A stretch of DNA of 64,000 bases from an uncultured Dorea sp. (GTDB lineage Bacteria > Bacillota > Clostridia > Lachnospirales > Lachnospiraceae). The notes below the pieces were generated by a model that saw nothing but the letters and a program-made list of their open reading frames with translations, was not told the origin of the DNA and ran no database searches. Positions 1-6,977 of this stretch are shown piece by piece. Positions within the stretch are counted from its first letter, which is position 1. Each line of letters begins with the position of its first letter. The stretch covers positions 23,569-87,568 of the forward strand of contig CANTDX010000011.1 in NCBI GenBank assembly GCA_947652615.1. Direction: 5' to 3'. The translations under genes and the position numbers were made by a program.

Positions 1-111
1 GATTTACACCTTTTGATTTTTTTGATGTACTATATCAGAAAATAGGTATATAATAGCAAGTAAGCGGCAGAGTAAGCGGCCGCGCAGATCAATAAAAGAG
101 AGGTATTATTT

Positions 112-969
112 ATGATAAAAGCGACAATGGTGTTGGAAGGCGGAGCGACCAGGGGGGTATTTACTTCGGGGGTGCTGGATTATCTGATGGAGCAGGATTT
201 GTATACTTCCCATGTGATCGGGGTGTCCGCAGGATCCTGTAACGGTGTGGATTATGTGTCGAAGCAGCCGGGAAGGACAAGAGACTGTATGATTCACGAA
301 GAGAGGGAATACAGCTATTACTATGGGTTCCGGAAATTCATCAGGGAAAAGAGCCTGATGGATATGGATATGATCTTCGACCGGTATCCCAATGAATTCT
401 TTCCATTTGATTATGACACGTATTTTGCGTCTGAGACGGAGTGCGAGATCGTGGCAACGAATTGTGAGACCGGGCAGGCGGAATATCTGACGGAAGATAA
501 GGACAAGGAGAGGCTTATGAAGATCTGCCGTGCGTCCAGCAGTATGCCGCTGGTGTCGCCTATCGTGAATGTGGACGGAGTACCCTACTTAGACGGCGGG
601 CTGGCCGATTCCATTCCGATCAAAAGGGCGGTGGAGAAGGGGAATAAGAAGATCGTAGTGGTCTTGACCAGGAACCCGGGATACCGCAAGAAACCGACCT
701 CCCAGGCGGTGGCTGATCTGTACCGCAGGGCGTACCGGAAGTATCCGGAGCTGGTGCGTACTACGATCCGGAGGAATTATGAGTACAACCGGCAGATCCG
801 TCTTGTAGAGAGGTTAGAGCGGGAAGGCAGGATCTTCGTATTCCAGCCGTTGATCCCGACGGTTTCGCGGCTTGAGAAGGACTGCGATGCACTGATGCAT
901 TTCTATAAGCACGGGTATCAGCAGGCGAAGCGGAAGTATGAGGAGCTGCAGGCGTATCTGGCAGGTTAG
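112..969 (+). CDS. Patatin-like phospholipase family protein
   Basis: A 285-residue predicted serine lipase/acyl hydrolase of the bacterial patatin family. Seen directly: the glycine-rich oxyanion loop GGATRGVFTSGVLDYL near residues 10-25, the nucleophile elbow GVSAGS (GxSxG) near residue 40, and the second half of the Ser-Asp dyad in LDGGLADSIP near residue 163. Length and motif order match single-domain YjjU/RssA-like patatins, which are cytoplasmic or membrane-associated; no signal peptide is present. The start is supported by AGAGAGG about 8 bases upstream. It is followed after 27 bases by the YjbQ gene on the same strand, so the two are probably cotranscribed. The substrate cannot be told from sequence. 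Confidence 0.9.
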   Translation: MIKATMVLEGGATRGVFTSGVLDYLMEQDLYTSHVIGVSAGSCNGVDYVSKQPGRTRDCMIHEEREYSYYYGFRKFIREKSLMDMDMIFDRYPNEFFPFDYDTYFASETECEIVATNCETGQAEYLTEDKDKERLMKICRASSSMPLVSPIVNVDGVPYLDGGLADSIPIKRAVEKGNKKIVVVLTRNPGYRKKPTSQAVADLYRRAYRKYPELVRTTIRRNYEYNRQIRLVERLEREGRIFVFQPLIPTVSRLEKDCDALMHFYKHGYQQAKRKYEELQAYLAG

Positions 970-996
970 TATCCTGCAGAAGAAGGAGGATTTGAG

Positions 997-1401
997 ATGA
1001 ATTTGTATGAACACCGGATCTCGACGAGAGATGCACAACAGATGGCGAAGGTGACGGACATGGTGCGGCAGGATATTGAGAAAAGCGGGATCAGGGAAGG
1101 AATCGTGGTGGTGTATTCTCCGCATACGACGGCGGGATTTACCATCAATGAGAATGCTGATCCGGATGTGGTGCATGATATGCTGTATGGGCTGGAGGAG
1201 GCATTTCCTACCAGAACAGGTTATTATCAGCATATGGAAGGGAATTCCCATGCGCACATCAAGACCAGTTTCGTGGGACCGTCCCAGACATTGATCTTGC
1301 ATGAGGGAGAACTGGTGCTTGGGATCTGGCAGGATTTGTATTTCTGCGAGTTCGACGGGCCCAGGAACAGGAAGTTCTATGTGAAGATCGTGGAGGGGTA
1401 G
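997..1401 (+). CDS. YjbQ/UPF0047 family protein (secondary thiamine-phosphate synthase-like)
   Basis: A 134-residue single-domain protein of the YjbQ family. The family signature is visible as YSPHTTAGFTINENADPDVV around residues 35-54, with conserved His/Thr residues, and a second conserved histidine set at HMEGNSHAHIKTS near residues 80-92. Homologues have weak thiamine-phosphate synthase activity and a metal-dependent pocket, but the physiological role is unsettled, so the functional name is tentative. The start is preceded by a strong AGAAGGAGG site. It sits between the patatin gene and the ferredoxin-like gene in the same direction. Confidence 0.88.
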   Translation: MNLYEHRISTRDAQQMAKVTDMVRQDIEKSGIREGIVVVYSPHTTAGFTINENADPDVVHDMLYGLEEAFPTRTGYYQHMEGNSHAHIKTSFVGPSQTLILHEGELVLGIWQDLYFCEFDGPRNRKFYVKIVEG

Positions 1402-1450
1402 ATAAGTAGGTTATGACGATGAATGATTTATAATTTAGGGGGAAATGTAT

Positions 1451-2218
1451 ATGTCAGTATATGAGATCATGTTCAGCCCCACAGGGGGAACGAAGAAAGT
1501 ATCAGAGTTATTCACCAGGGCTTTCGGCCAAGATAGCACCTGTATCGATCTGACCAGGCAGGGCGAGGATTATTCCCGGTATTCGTTCCGGGAGGAGGAT
1601 GTGTGTATCGTGTCGGTGCCGTCTTACGGCGGGAGGGTTCCGGATATTGCGGTATCGCGGCTTAGCCGGATGAAGGGCAATCATGCGGCGGCAATTCTGA
1701 TCGTAGTATACGGGAACCGGGCTTATGATGATACATTCGCAGAACTTAAGGATGTGCTGACGGATGCCGGATTCTCCTGCAAGGCTGCAATTGCCGCCGT
1801 TGCGGAGCATTCGATCATGCGGCAGTTTGCTGCAGGGCGTCCGGATGCGAAGGATGGGGAGGAGATCAAAGGCTTTGCGGCAGAGATCCGAAGCAGACTG
1901 GAGGCAGGGACTCTTACAGGAGATTTGAAGCTGCCGGGGAATCGGCCTTACCGAGAGTACGGCGGTGTCCCGATGAAGCCGCAGTCCGGGAAATCCTGTA
2001 CCAGATGCGGAATCTGCGCGGGAGAGTGCCCGGTTGGTGCAATCCCGGCTGAAGATCCGTCTCGGACGGATACTGACAGATGTATCTCCTGTATGCGCTG
2101 TATTACGGTTTGTCCGCAGAAGGCACGCAGCGTGAGCAAGATCCTGCTTAGTGCCGGGAGTATGAAGTTAAAGAAAGCGTGCAGTGTACGGAAAGGGAAT
2201 GAATTATTCATAGTATAG
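1451..2218 (+). CDS. EFR1-family flavodoxin-like/ferredoxin protein
   Basis: A redox protein of about 255 residues with an N-terminal flavodoxin-like half and a C-terminal two-cluster ferredoxin domain. The FMN phosphate-binding-like loop is FSPTGGTKK near the N terminus. Two 4Fe-4S motifs follow: CTRCGICAGECPVGAI and CISCMRCITVCPQKA near residues 185-230. This architecture is typical of the EFR1 family common in gut Clostridia; the electron partner is unknown. An ATG also exists at 1445, but the AGGGGGA ribosome site at 1437-1443 abuts it, whereas the ATG at 1451 lies at normal spacing, so 1451 is preferred. A hairpin follows the stop codon. Confidence 0.87.
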   Translation: MSVYEIMFSPTGGTKKVSELFTRAFGQDSTCIDLTRQGEDYSRYSFREEDVCIVSVPSYGGRVPDIAVSRLSRMKGNHAAAILIVVYGNRAYDDTFAELKDVLTDAGFSCKAAIAAVAEHSIMRQFAAGRPDAKDGEEIKGFAAEIRSRLEAGTLTGDLKLPGNRPYREYGGVPMKPQSGKSCTRCGICAGECPVGAIPAEDPSRTDTDRCISCMRCITVCPQKARSVSKILLSAGSMKLKKACSVRKGNELFIV

Positions 2219-2241
2219 ATTGAAAAGCTTTGTAACAATAA

Positions 2242-2281
2242 ATGAGACTGTCAGGAAAGAGATCTTCCTGGCGGCCTCATT
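2242..2281. terminator. Hairpin between convergent genes
   Basis: An imperfect inverted repeat (ATGAG..GTCAGGAA pairing with TTCCTGGC..CTCAT) lies between the ferredoxin gene and the minus-strand immunity gene. The U-rich tail is weak in both directions. Its right half (2252-2285) matches 3312-3345 at about 30 of 34 positions, the hairpin at the end of the coiled-coil gene. Confidence 0.55.
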
Positions 2282-2298
2282 CATAATTAATCATATAA

Positions 2299-2691
2299 TC
2301 AGCGAAAAGCTGCACGAACCTTCTGTTCGGATTCTTTTGTTCCCATAGTGGAAAGGATAAAACGATTTTTTTTATTAAGTTCCCGATTAAAAAAATCACA
2401 CGCGTTCTTCTCATCTTCCGTGGTCTCAGTGATTCTTGATATGATATCAAGACAGGCTTCCTGACAATCAGCATGAGTCTTAAGGTCATGCTTTTGCCCT
2501 CTTTCACCTCCGTATACGATCCAATTCGAACCGGTGTTTTCGAGACAGATGGATTCTTCCGCATATTCTCCGACAGAACAGAGATATTCCGGAATATGGA
2601 ATTCTTGTAGAGATTTATATAATATATCTATACAGTACAGATCATTCTTCTCATTTTGTAAGAGTGGTCCTTTGCGTAAATTATTTCCCAT
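2299..2691 (-). CDS. Putative immunity protein paired with TNT-type toxin domain
   Basis: A 130-residue acidic, soluble protein of no family I can name. The role is inferred from position: it starts 2 bases after the stop codon of the TNT-domain gene on the same strand, and its ribosome site (GGAAAGGAT) lies inside the last codons of that gene, so translation is coupled. Toxin-then-immunity order with tight coupling is the usual arrangement in polymorphic toxin loci. No transmembrane segment or signal peptide is present, consistent with cytosolic neutralisation of a toxin that acts on NAD. An alternative is an unrelated small protein retained by chance. Confidence 0.6.
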   Translation of the reverse strand: MGNNLRKGPLLQNEKNDLYCIDILYKSLQEFHIPEYLCSVGEYAEESICLENTGSNWIVYGGERGQKHDLKTHADCQEACLDIISRITETTEDEKNACDFFNRELNKKNRFILSTMGTKESEQKVRAAFR

Positions 2692-2693
2692 AA

Positions 2694-3158
2694 TTATATC
2701 CTTTCCAACATGCCTTTTTTGACGGATTCTTTGAGTGTAATGGGATGCAGATATTGGATTGCACCGCCTTTACTATCAAAGCCCGGGGCTACAATTCCCT
2801 TATCAACAATACAGATAATATACAGATTATCAGCTACTACCTTATATTCATTATATTCTAAACTTTCCGGAATATACGGTAATGACAATTCATCATATGC
2901 AGTTCCCTTAGGTGCTGAATAATAACCTGTTTCTCGTCCATATCTGATGATTATGCTACCATAGGGCAAGATATACTTGATGATATGTTTCCCATTATCT
3001 TCTATATTTCTGGTGTCAAATCCATGATTATCTGAATACTCTGACAAATGGTTCCAGTTTATTATAGGCTGACCAAACCGATCTGTCTTTCCAGTACCAA
3101 ATTCTGATTTTTTCAGTTGTGGTATACCACTAATTGTTTCACCATTATAGTTTTTCAT
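2694..3158 (-). CDS. Orphan TNT-domain (NAD glycohydrolase-type) toxin module
   Basis: A 154-residue protein whose C-terminal ~100 residues carry the pattern of the TNT domain (DUF4237), the toxin domain of mycobacterial CpnT that hydrolyses NAD. Visible hallmarks in order: an Arg-Gly segment (IIRYGRETGYYSAPKGTAYD, residues ~70-90), the LP..PES motif (SLPYIPESLEYNEYKVV), a GIVAPGFDSKGG segment and the terminal IQYLHP, where the family's glutamine falls. There is no secretion leader, LXG, WXG or RHS trafficking domain, so this is either a detached toxin tip or an intracellularly acting remnant. The upstream ribosome site is weak. The downstream coupled gene is its likely immunity partner. Confidence 0.72.
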   Translation of the reverse strand: MKNYNGETISGIPQLKKSEFGTGKTDRFGQPIINWNHLSEYSDNHGFDTRNIEDNGKHIIKYILPYGSIIIRYGRETGYYSAPKGTAYDELSLPYIPESLEYNEYKVVADNLYIICIVDKGIVAPGFDSKGGAIQYLHPITLKESVKKGMLERI

Positions 3159-3196
3159 TGGTCGTACTTTCTTTCTACATGTATTTCTTTTATAGA

Positions 3197-3205
3197 ATTA
3201 TACCA
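3197..3205 (-). promoter_or_regulatory. Extended -10 promoter for the toxin/immunity pair
   Basis: On the minus strand the sequence reads TGGTATAAT, an extended -10 element (TGn plus TATAAT) about 40 bases upstream of the toxin start. No good -35 is visible. Confidence 0.45.
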
Positions 3206-3302
3206 CGACAAATATTATATTGTTAGATGAGAGATAATATACTGCTTTTAAGTATACTGTATTAAATGATATAAAGATAGTCAGAACTGTTTGAAATATC
3301 GA

Positions 3303-3340
3303 AAGGGCAGCCAGGAAAGGGATCTTCCCGGCTGCCCCAT
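3303..3340 (-). terminator. Hairpin terminator of the coiled-coil gene
   Basis: Inverted repeat GGGCAGCC..GGAA / TTCC..GGCTGCCC just beyond the stop codon of the minus-strand coiled-coil gene. It is a near copy of the hairpin at 2252-2285. On the minus strand it is followed by CTTTCGATATTT, a weak U-tract. Confidence 0.6.
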
Positions 3341-3347
3341 TCATATC

Positions 3348-3935
3348 TTAAGAAATTCTCTTCAGCTTCTCACCGTGATCATGCAGGACCTTTTTGATAA
3401 TATCCTGCTCGACCTGGATCGCTTCGATCTGTGCGATGGAATCTGAAAATTTCCTTGCCATAGGAACATAGTTTTCAGAAAGAATATTGATAGAAGGCTG
3501 GATATTATTTTCTATAATCAGGCCGAACTTTGTCAATTTACTATCCATAGTATCAAGCCTCTTCTCGAAGATATCCTGTTTCTTCTCAATAATCGTCAGT
3601 CTCTCCTTGATGCCGTTAATATCATCTTTGATGTCATTGATATCGTCTTTGATGTCATTGATATCGTCTTTGATGTCATTGATATCGTCTTTGATGCCGT
3701 TGATATCCTCTTTGATGCCGTTGATTTCGTCTTTGATGCCGTTAATATCATCTTTGATGTCATTGATATCCTCTTTGATGTCGGCGATTTCCTTTTCGAT
3801 GACTATCAGTTTCCCATTTATTCTTATCTGTTCTTCTTGTATAGATTTGATATCGTTTTTTATCGGCTGTAATTTGGCGTCTAACTTTTTGTCGAATAAG
3901 TCGGACATTGCCAGAAATAACTCTTGATTTGTCAC
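3348..3935 (-). CDS. Heptad-repeat coiled-coil protein of unknown function
   Basis: A protein of about 195 residues dominated by a tandem 7-residue repeat, IK(D/E)(D/E)IN(D/G), nine units long, with perfect a/d isoleucine spacing; this predicts a long rod-like coiled coil. The N-terminal segment TNQELFLAMSDLFDKKLDAK and C-terminal segment HDHGEKLKRIS flank the repeat. An ATG exists at 3998, but no ribosome site fits it; GGGAG lies 7 bases before a GTG at 3935, which is preferred. No membrane segment or enzyme motif is visible. It may be a structural or partner protein; I cannot name a function. It is transcribed alone, between its own terminator and the divergent GntR promoter. Confidence 0.75.
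   Translation of the reverse strand: MTNQELFLAMSDLFDKKLDAKLQPIKNDIKSIQEEQIRINGKLIVIEKEIADIKEDINDIKDDINGIKDEINGIKEDINGIKDDINDIKDDINDIKDDINDIKDDINGIKERLTIIEKKQDIFEKRLDTMDSKLTKFGLIIENNIQPSINILSENYVPMARKFSDSIAQIEAIQVEQDIIKKVLHDHGEKLKRIS
3597..3785 (-). repeat. Nine in-frame 21-bp tandem repeats inside the coiled-coil gene
   Basis: Nine consecutive 21-base units encode the heptad IK(D/E)(D/E)IN(D/G). Several adjacent units are identical or nearly so at DNA level, so unit number is likely to vary between strains by slippage or recombination. Confidence 0.9.
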
Positions 3936-4086
3936 TGTATCACTCCCTTTCATGACGGTATTGGCTAGTAACAGGGCAGTTTGTCTGAACTGTTGCATTA
4001 ATGTTGTACTAGGTTCTTACGATTATATCATACAGCACATAAAAAATCTATCAGGTACAAACTGGACGCATTGGGGAAAAAAGTTC

Positions 4087-4145
4087 TTGACAAACAATAT
4101 ATCGCGTCTTATACTGTATATATAGTAGTAATACAGTATAAGACG
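4087..4145 (+). promoter_or_regulatory. Promoter with overlapping 15-bp inverted-repeat operator (YtrA-type GntR)
   Basis: TTGACA (4087-4092), a 17-base spacer and TATACT (4110-4115) form a near-consensus sigma-A promoter. A perfect inverted repeat CGTCTTATACTGTAT (4105-4119) / ATACAGTATAAGACG (4131-4145) overlaps the -10 and start region. The adjacent GntR gene is the obvious ligand, implying autorepression of the whole ABC operon. Confidence 0.85.
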
Positions 4146-4162
4146 ATTGGAGATGATAGGAT

Positions 4163-4537
4163 TTGGAGATCTTGATCAACAATCATGCCAGCAAGCCGAT
4201 CTATGAGCAGATCAGAGCGCAGATCAAGGCGATGATCATGAGCGGAGAACTTAAGGCGGGCGACGCGCTGCCGTCTATCCGGTCGATGGCGCGTTCTGTA
4301 CATATCAGTGTTCTAACGGTCCAGAAAGCGTATGATTTGCTGCAGGAGGATGGGTTTATTGAGACAACGGCAGGGAAGGGATGCTTCGTGTCTGTGCAGA
4401 ATCAGGATTTCTATCTGGAAGAGCAGCAGAAGAAGATCGAGGAGCATTTCACAGAGGCGATCGAGATCGCGCGGATGAGCGGGATCAAGCTTGACAGCCT
4501 GCAGTCTCTTCTAACACTTTTGTATGAAGAGGAATAG
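4163..4537 (+). CDS. GntR-family (YtrA subfamily) transcriptional regulator
   Basis: A 124-residue repressor: a winged-helix GntR DNA-binding domain (PIYEQIRAQIKAMIMSGEL through SIRSMARSVHISVLTVQKAY, residues ~12-60) plus a short C-terminal dimerisation helix, the size typical of the YtrA subfamily. Start is a TTG at 4163 preceded by GATAGGA; no ATG fits. In this subfamily the regulator is normally the first gene of an ABC-transporter operon that responds to cell-wall-active agents. Here an ABC ATPase and a permease follow directly. The perfect inverted repeat upstream is its probable operator. Confidence 0.9.
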   Translation: MEILINNHASKPIYEQIRAQIKAMIMSGELKAGDALPSIRSMARSVHISVLTVQKAYDLLQEDGFIETTAGKGCFVSVQNQDFYLEEQQKKIEEHFTEAIEIARMSGIKLDSLQSLLTLLYEEE

Positions 4538-4596
4538 ATTACCGCAGGATGGATGAGATAGGAAGTAAAGTTGTGCAGAAAGGACAGGTTGATGAT

Positions 4597-5448
4597 ATGG
4601 CGAATGCGGTTAGGGTTACAGGATTAACGAAGCGGTATGATGATTTTACATTGGACCATGTATCCTTTGATGTTCCCCGAGGGTGTATTGTGGGACTGAT
4701 CGGAGAGAACGGGGCGGGGAAGAGCACTGTGATTAAGGCGATACTGGGAATGATCAACAGGGATGACGGAGAGGTCTTTGTATTTGACAGAGAGGATATG
4801 AGTCCGCAGGATAAGGAACAGGTGGGCGTCGTGTTTGATGACAAGGGATACCCGGAGATGCTCTCGCCCAGGCAGATCGGCAGGGTCTTGAAGGGAATCT
4901 ATTCCGGGTGGGACGCGGGAGAGTATGGAAGATTTCTGAAGGAATTCTCATTGCCGGAAGATAAGAAGCTTAAGAATTTCTCGAAGGGAATGCGGATGAA
5001 GCTTGCGATTGCGGCAGCCCTGTCTCATAGACCGGAGCTTCTGATATTGGACGAGGCTACCAGCGGGCTGGACCCGGTCATGAGGGATGATATCCTGGAT
5101 ATATTACTGGATTTTATGCAGGAAGAGGAGCATTCGATCCTGGTATCGTCGCATATTACCAGTGATCTGGAGAAGGTGGCGGATTATATCGTGTTCATTC
5201 ATCAGGGGCAGGTAGTATTTGCGAAGCCTAAGGACGAATTGCTTATGCAGTATGGGATCATCAAGTGCGGTGCGGCGCAGTTTGACCAGCTGGACAAGGG
5301 AGAGATCATATCCTGGAGGAAGCAGGACTATGAGTGGCAGGCGTTGGTTTCCGACAGAGCCCTTGCCATGCGAAGATATCCCAAGGCGGTTGTGACGCCG
5401 GCTACGATAGACGAGATCATGTTGATGTATGTGAAGGGGGAACGGTAG
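4597..5448 (+). CDS. ABC transporter ATP-binding protein
   Basis: About 283 residues. Motifs: Walker A GENGAGKST, Q-loop region, a signature FSKGMRMKLAIAAAL (SKG variant of LSGGQ), Walker B LLILDEATSGLD and H-loop SSH. The reading frame is open from an ATG at 4549, but that codon has no usable ribosome site; the ATG at 4597 follows AAAGGACAGG and begins just before the first conserved beta strand, so it is preferred. It partners with the permease that begins at the next base after its stop codon, and is coregulated with the upstream YtrA-like repressor. The substrate is unknown; antibiotic or lipid export is the usual guess for this class. Confidence 0.9.
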   Translation: MANAVRVTGLTKRYDDFTLDHVSFDVPRGCIVGLIGENGAGKSTVIKAILGMINRDDGEVFVFDREDMSPQDKEQVGVVFDDKGYPEMLSPRQIGRVLKGIYSGWDAGEYGRFLKEFSLPEDKKLKNFSKGMRMKLAIAAALSHRPELLILDEATSGLDPVMRDDILDILLDFMQEEEHSILVSSHITSDLEKVADYIVFIHQGQVVFAKPKDELLMQYGIIKCGAAQFDQLDKGEIISWRKQDYEWQALVSDRALAMRRYPKAVVTPATIDEIMLMYVKGER

Positions 5449-6054
5449 ATGAGAGGCTTATTAGTGAAGGATTTCTATATGATACGATCGGTTGTGATTC
5501 TGATGGTGGGAATGTTCCTGGTGATCGGAGCAGGGCTGACATATCTGGTCTCGCCGCAGGTGTTGCTGATCCTGGCAACCGTTATGATGGGGATGATAGA
5601 GGCGATGACCATCAATATGGATAAGGCATGCGGATGGACCCATTTGAGTGCGGCGCTGCCGGTATCCAGAGAGAAGATGGTTCACAGCAAGTACGTGATG
5701 TACCTGATTCTAAGCGCCTGCGGCCTGATTGTCGGGATGCTCTGCTCTCTTGCGGCACTTGTAGTGACTGGAACGTTCGATCATGATAAATTCATCCTGT
5801 TTCTCTGCATCAGTATTACGATGGCTCTGATGGCAGGGAGTCTGATCCTGCCATGCTATTTTCTGCTGAGTGAAGAGAAGAGTGTGATCGGCTCTATGCT
5901 GGTGTACCCGCTGTCTGTCGCGATGATCGTAGGAGTTACGTCGGTGATCGGGCAGCGGATACTGGCGCTTATGGTCAGCGTTGGGATTGGAGCGATGGTA
6001 TTTATCTTATCCTGGATCGTGGCAGGAAGGGTGATCGGAGCGAAGGAGCTGTGA
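5449..6054 (+). CDS. ABC-2 type permease
   Basis: A 201-residue integral membrane protein with about six hydrophobic segments, for example MIRSVVILMVGMFLVIGAGL near residue 10, LILSACGLIVGMLCSLAAL near residue 85 and an ILALMVSVGIGAMVFILSWI segment near the C terminus. This is the ABC-2 permease half that matches the preceding ATPase; the genes abut with no gap (TAG then ATG). It is shorter than many ABC-2 permeases but in range for YtrA-linked systems. The gene is followed by a 56-base convergent gap in which I see no convincing terminator. Confidence 0.88.
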   Translation: MRGLLVKDFYMIRSVVILMVGMFLVIGAGLTYLVSPQVLLILATVMMGMIEAMTINMDKACGWTHLSAALPVSREKMVHSKYVMYLILSACGLIVGMLCSLAALVVTGTFDHDKFILFLCISITMALMAGSLILPCYFLLSEEKSVIGSMLVYPLSVAMIVGVTSVIGQRILALMVSVGIGAMVFILSWIVAGRVIGAKEL

Positions 6055-6110
6055 GGGGATAGCGGATATTCCGTATTTTGCCGTTGTTCCAGGGAAGATA
6101 TTGTGAACAT

Positions 6111-6764
6111 CTATGAGGTGGTAAGATCGTCCAGATTAATCTCCCGTGCGGTATCCATATGTGTGAGCGTAATCTCATAGATGTGTTCTACATCTCCCTT
6201 TTCCATGGCTTCCACGATTGCCAGATGTTCATTGCAGGTATCCAGCATACGTCCCTCATGGGCGAGAGAAAGCTCGGCAAGCTTACGCATACGGTATTTG
6301 AAGGTGGCGAAGATAGAGGAAAACTGCCGGTTAGCGGAGTATTCGATAATCTTGGTGTGAAATTGAAAATCATACTCACAGAATTCCTCGATCGATCCGC
6401 CGGACTCTAAGATCTCTCTTAGATGATCAGTCAGTATGTGCAGTTCTTTGAATAATCTTTTGGCAGGACGGCTTCTGTGAGCCTTCGAGATCGCGAGTGT
6501 GCAATAACATTCCAGGGCAGAGCGGACCTGGAATGTCTCGTCTATATCCTGGTGTGTCAATTGGTGGAGCATGAAGCCTTTGCTGGGGATAATGTCAATA
6601 TATCCTTCCTGGGCAAGCCGATGAACGGCATCGCGGAAAGGAGTGCGTGAGATGCCAAGCTCTTTCGATAGTTTTGTCTCTGAATATATCCTGTTATATG
6701 TAAATAGTCCTTGCATGATCAGTTCTTGCAGATGTTGATATGCCTGCTCATTTAATGGTGTCAT
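6111..6764 (-). CDS. GntR/FCD-family regulator of acid-sugar operon
   Basis: About 217 residues: an N-terminal winged helix (YSETKLSKELGISRTPFRDA, residues ~25-45) and a C-terminal all-helical FCD ligand-binding domain with metal/ligand histidines (FQFHTKIIEYSANRQ; HLAIVEAMEKGD). FCD-type GntR proteins usually sense sugar acids or carboxylates. The first possible TTG lies against the ribosome site, whereas the ATG at 6764 is 9 bases from TGGAGGA, so it is preferred. It is transcribed divergently from the dehydrogenase/DUF1537/PdxA operon, whose promoter holds a matching palindrome. A likely repressor relieved by a four-carbon acid sugar or its phosphate. Confidence 0.9.
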   Translation of the reverse strand: MTPLNEQAYQHLQELIMQGLFTYNRIYSETKLSKELGISRTPFRDAVHRLAQEGYIDIIPSKGFMLHQLTHQDIDETFQVRSALECYCTLAISKAHRSRPAKRLFKELHILTDHLREILESGGSIEEFCEYDFQFHTKIIEYSANRQFSSIFATFKYRMRKLAELSLAHEGRMLDTCNEHLAIVEAMEKGDVEHIYEITLTHMDTAREINLDDLTTS

Positions 6765-6796
6765 GATACTCAATCCTCCAAACTGGTTATATGGTT

Positions 6797-6826
6797 AGTA
6801 TATATTGTGCTGTATGCCAACGTCAA
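6797..6826 (-). promoter_or_regulatory. Promoter of the FCD regulator
   Basis: On the minus strand TTGACG (6826-6821), an 18-base spacer and TATACT (6802-6797) precede the regulator by about 33 bases. Confidence 0.6.
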
Positions 6827-6901
6827 TATATAAATAATGCACAAAAATAGAATCTTTAAATTGTGGAAAAAATAGAAAGCAAAAGAATTCTTTATAATCT
6901 A

Positions 6902-6930
6902 TTGACCGGTATACCGGTATGCAGTAAAAT
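6902..6930 (+). promoter_or_regulatory. Promoter with palindromic operator for acid-sugar operon
   Basis: TTGACC (6902-6907), 17-base spacer, TAAAAT (6925-6930). A perfect 14-bp palindrome ACCGGTATACCGGT occupies 6905-6918, covering the end of the -35 and most of the spacer. Its GGTATACC core fits the GT-N-AC style of FCD-type GntR operators. Binding here would occlude RNA polymerase. Confidence 0.82.
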
Positions 6931-6977
6931 AAGCTCAACAGAAGAAATAAATAAGCAAAAGAAAGGAAGTAAGTAGT

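Noticed and set aside
1..60. Promoter for the patatin gene (TATAAT at 49-54)
   Set aside because: No -35 hexamer at acceptable spacing could be found; left unannotated.
3597..3785. Regular 21-bp repeats that might be a CRISPR array
   Set aside because: No spacers; the units are contiguous, in frame and encode a heptad coiled coil.
3487..3927. A long open frame on the plus strand opposite the coiled-coil gene
   Set aside because: Its repetitive Leu/Ile/Ser content is the mirror of the repeat; no ribosome site, and the minus-strand GTG start has one.
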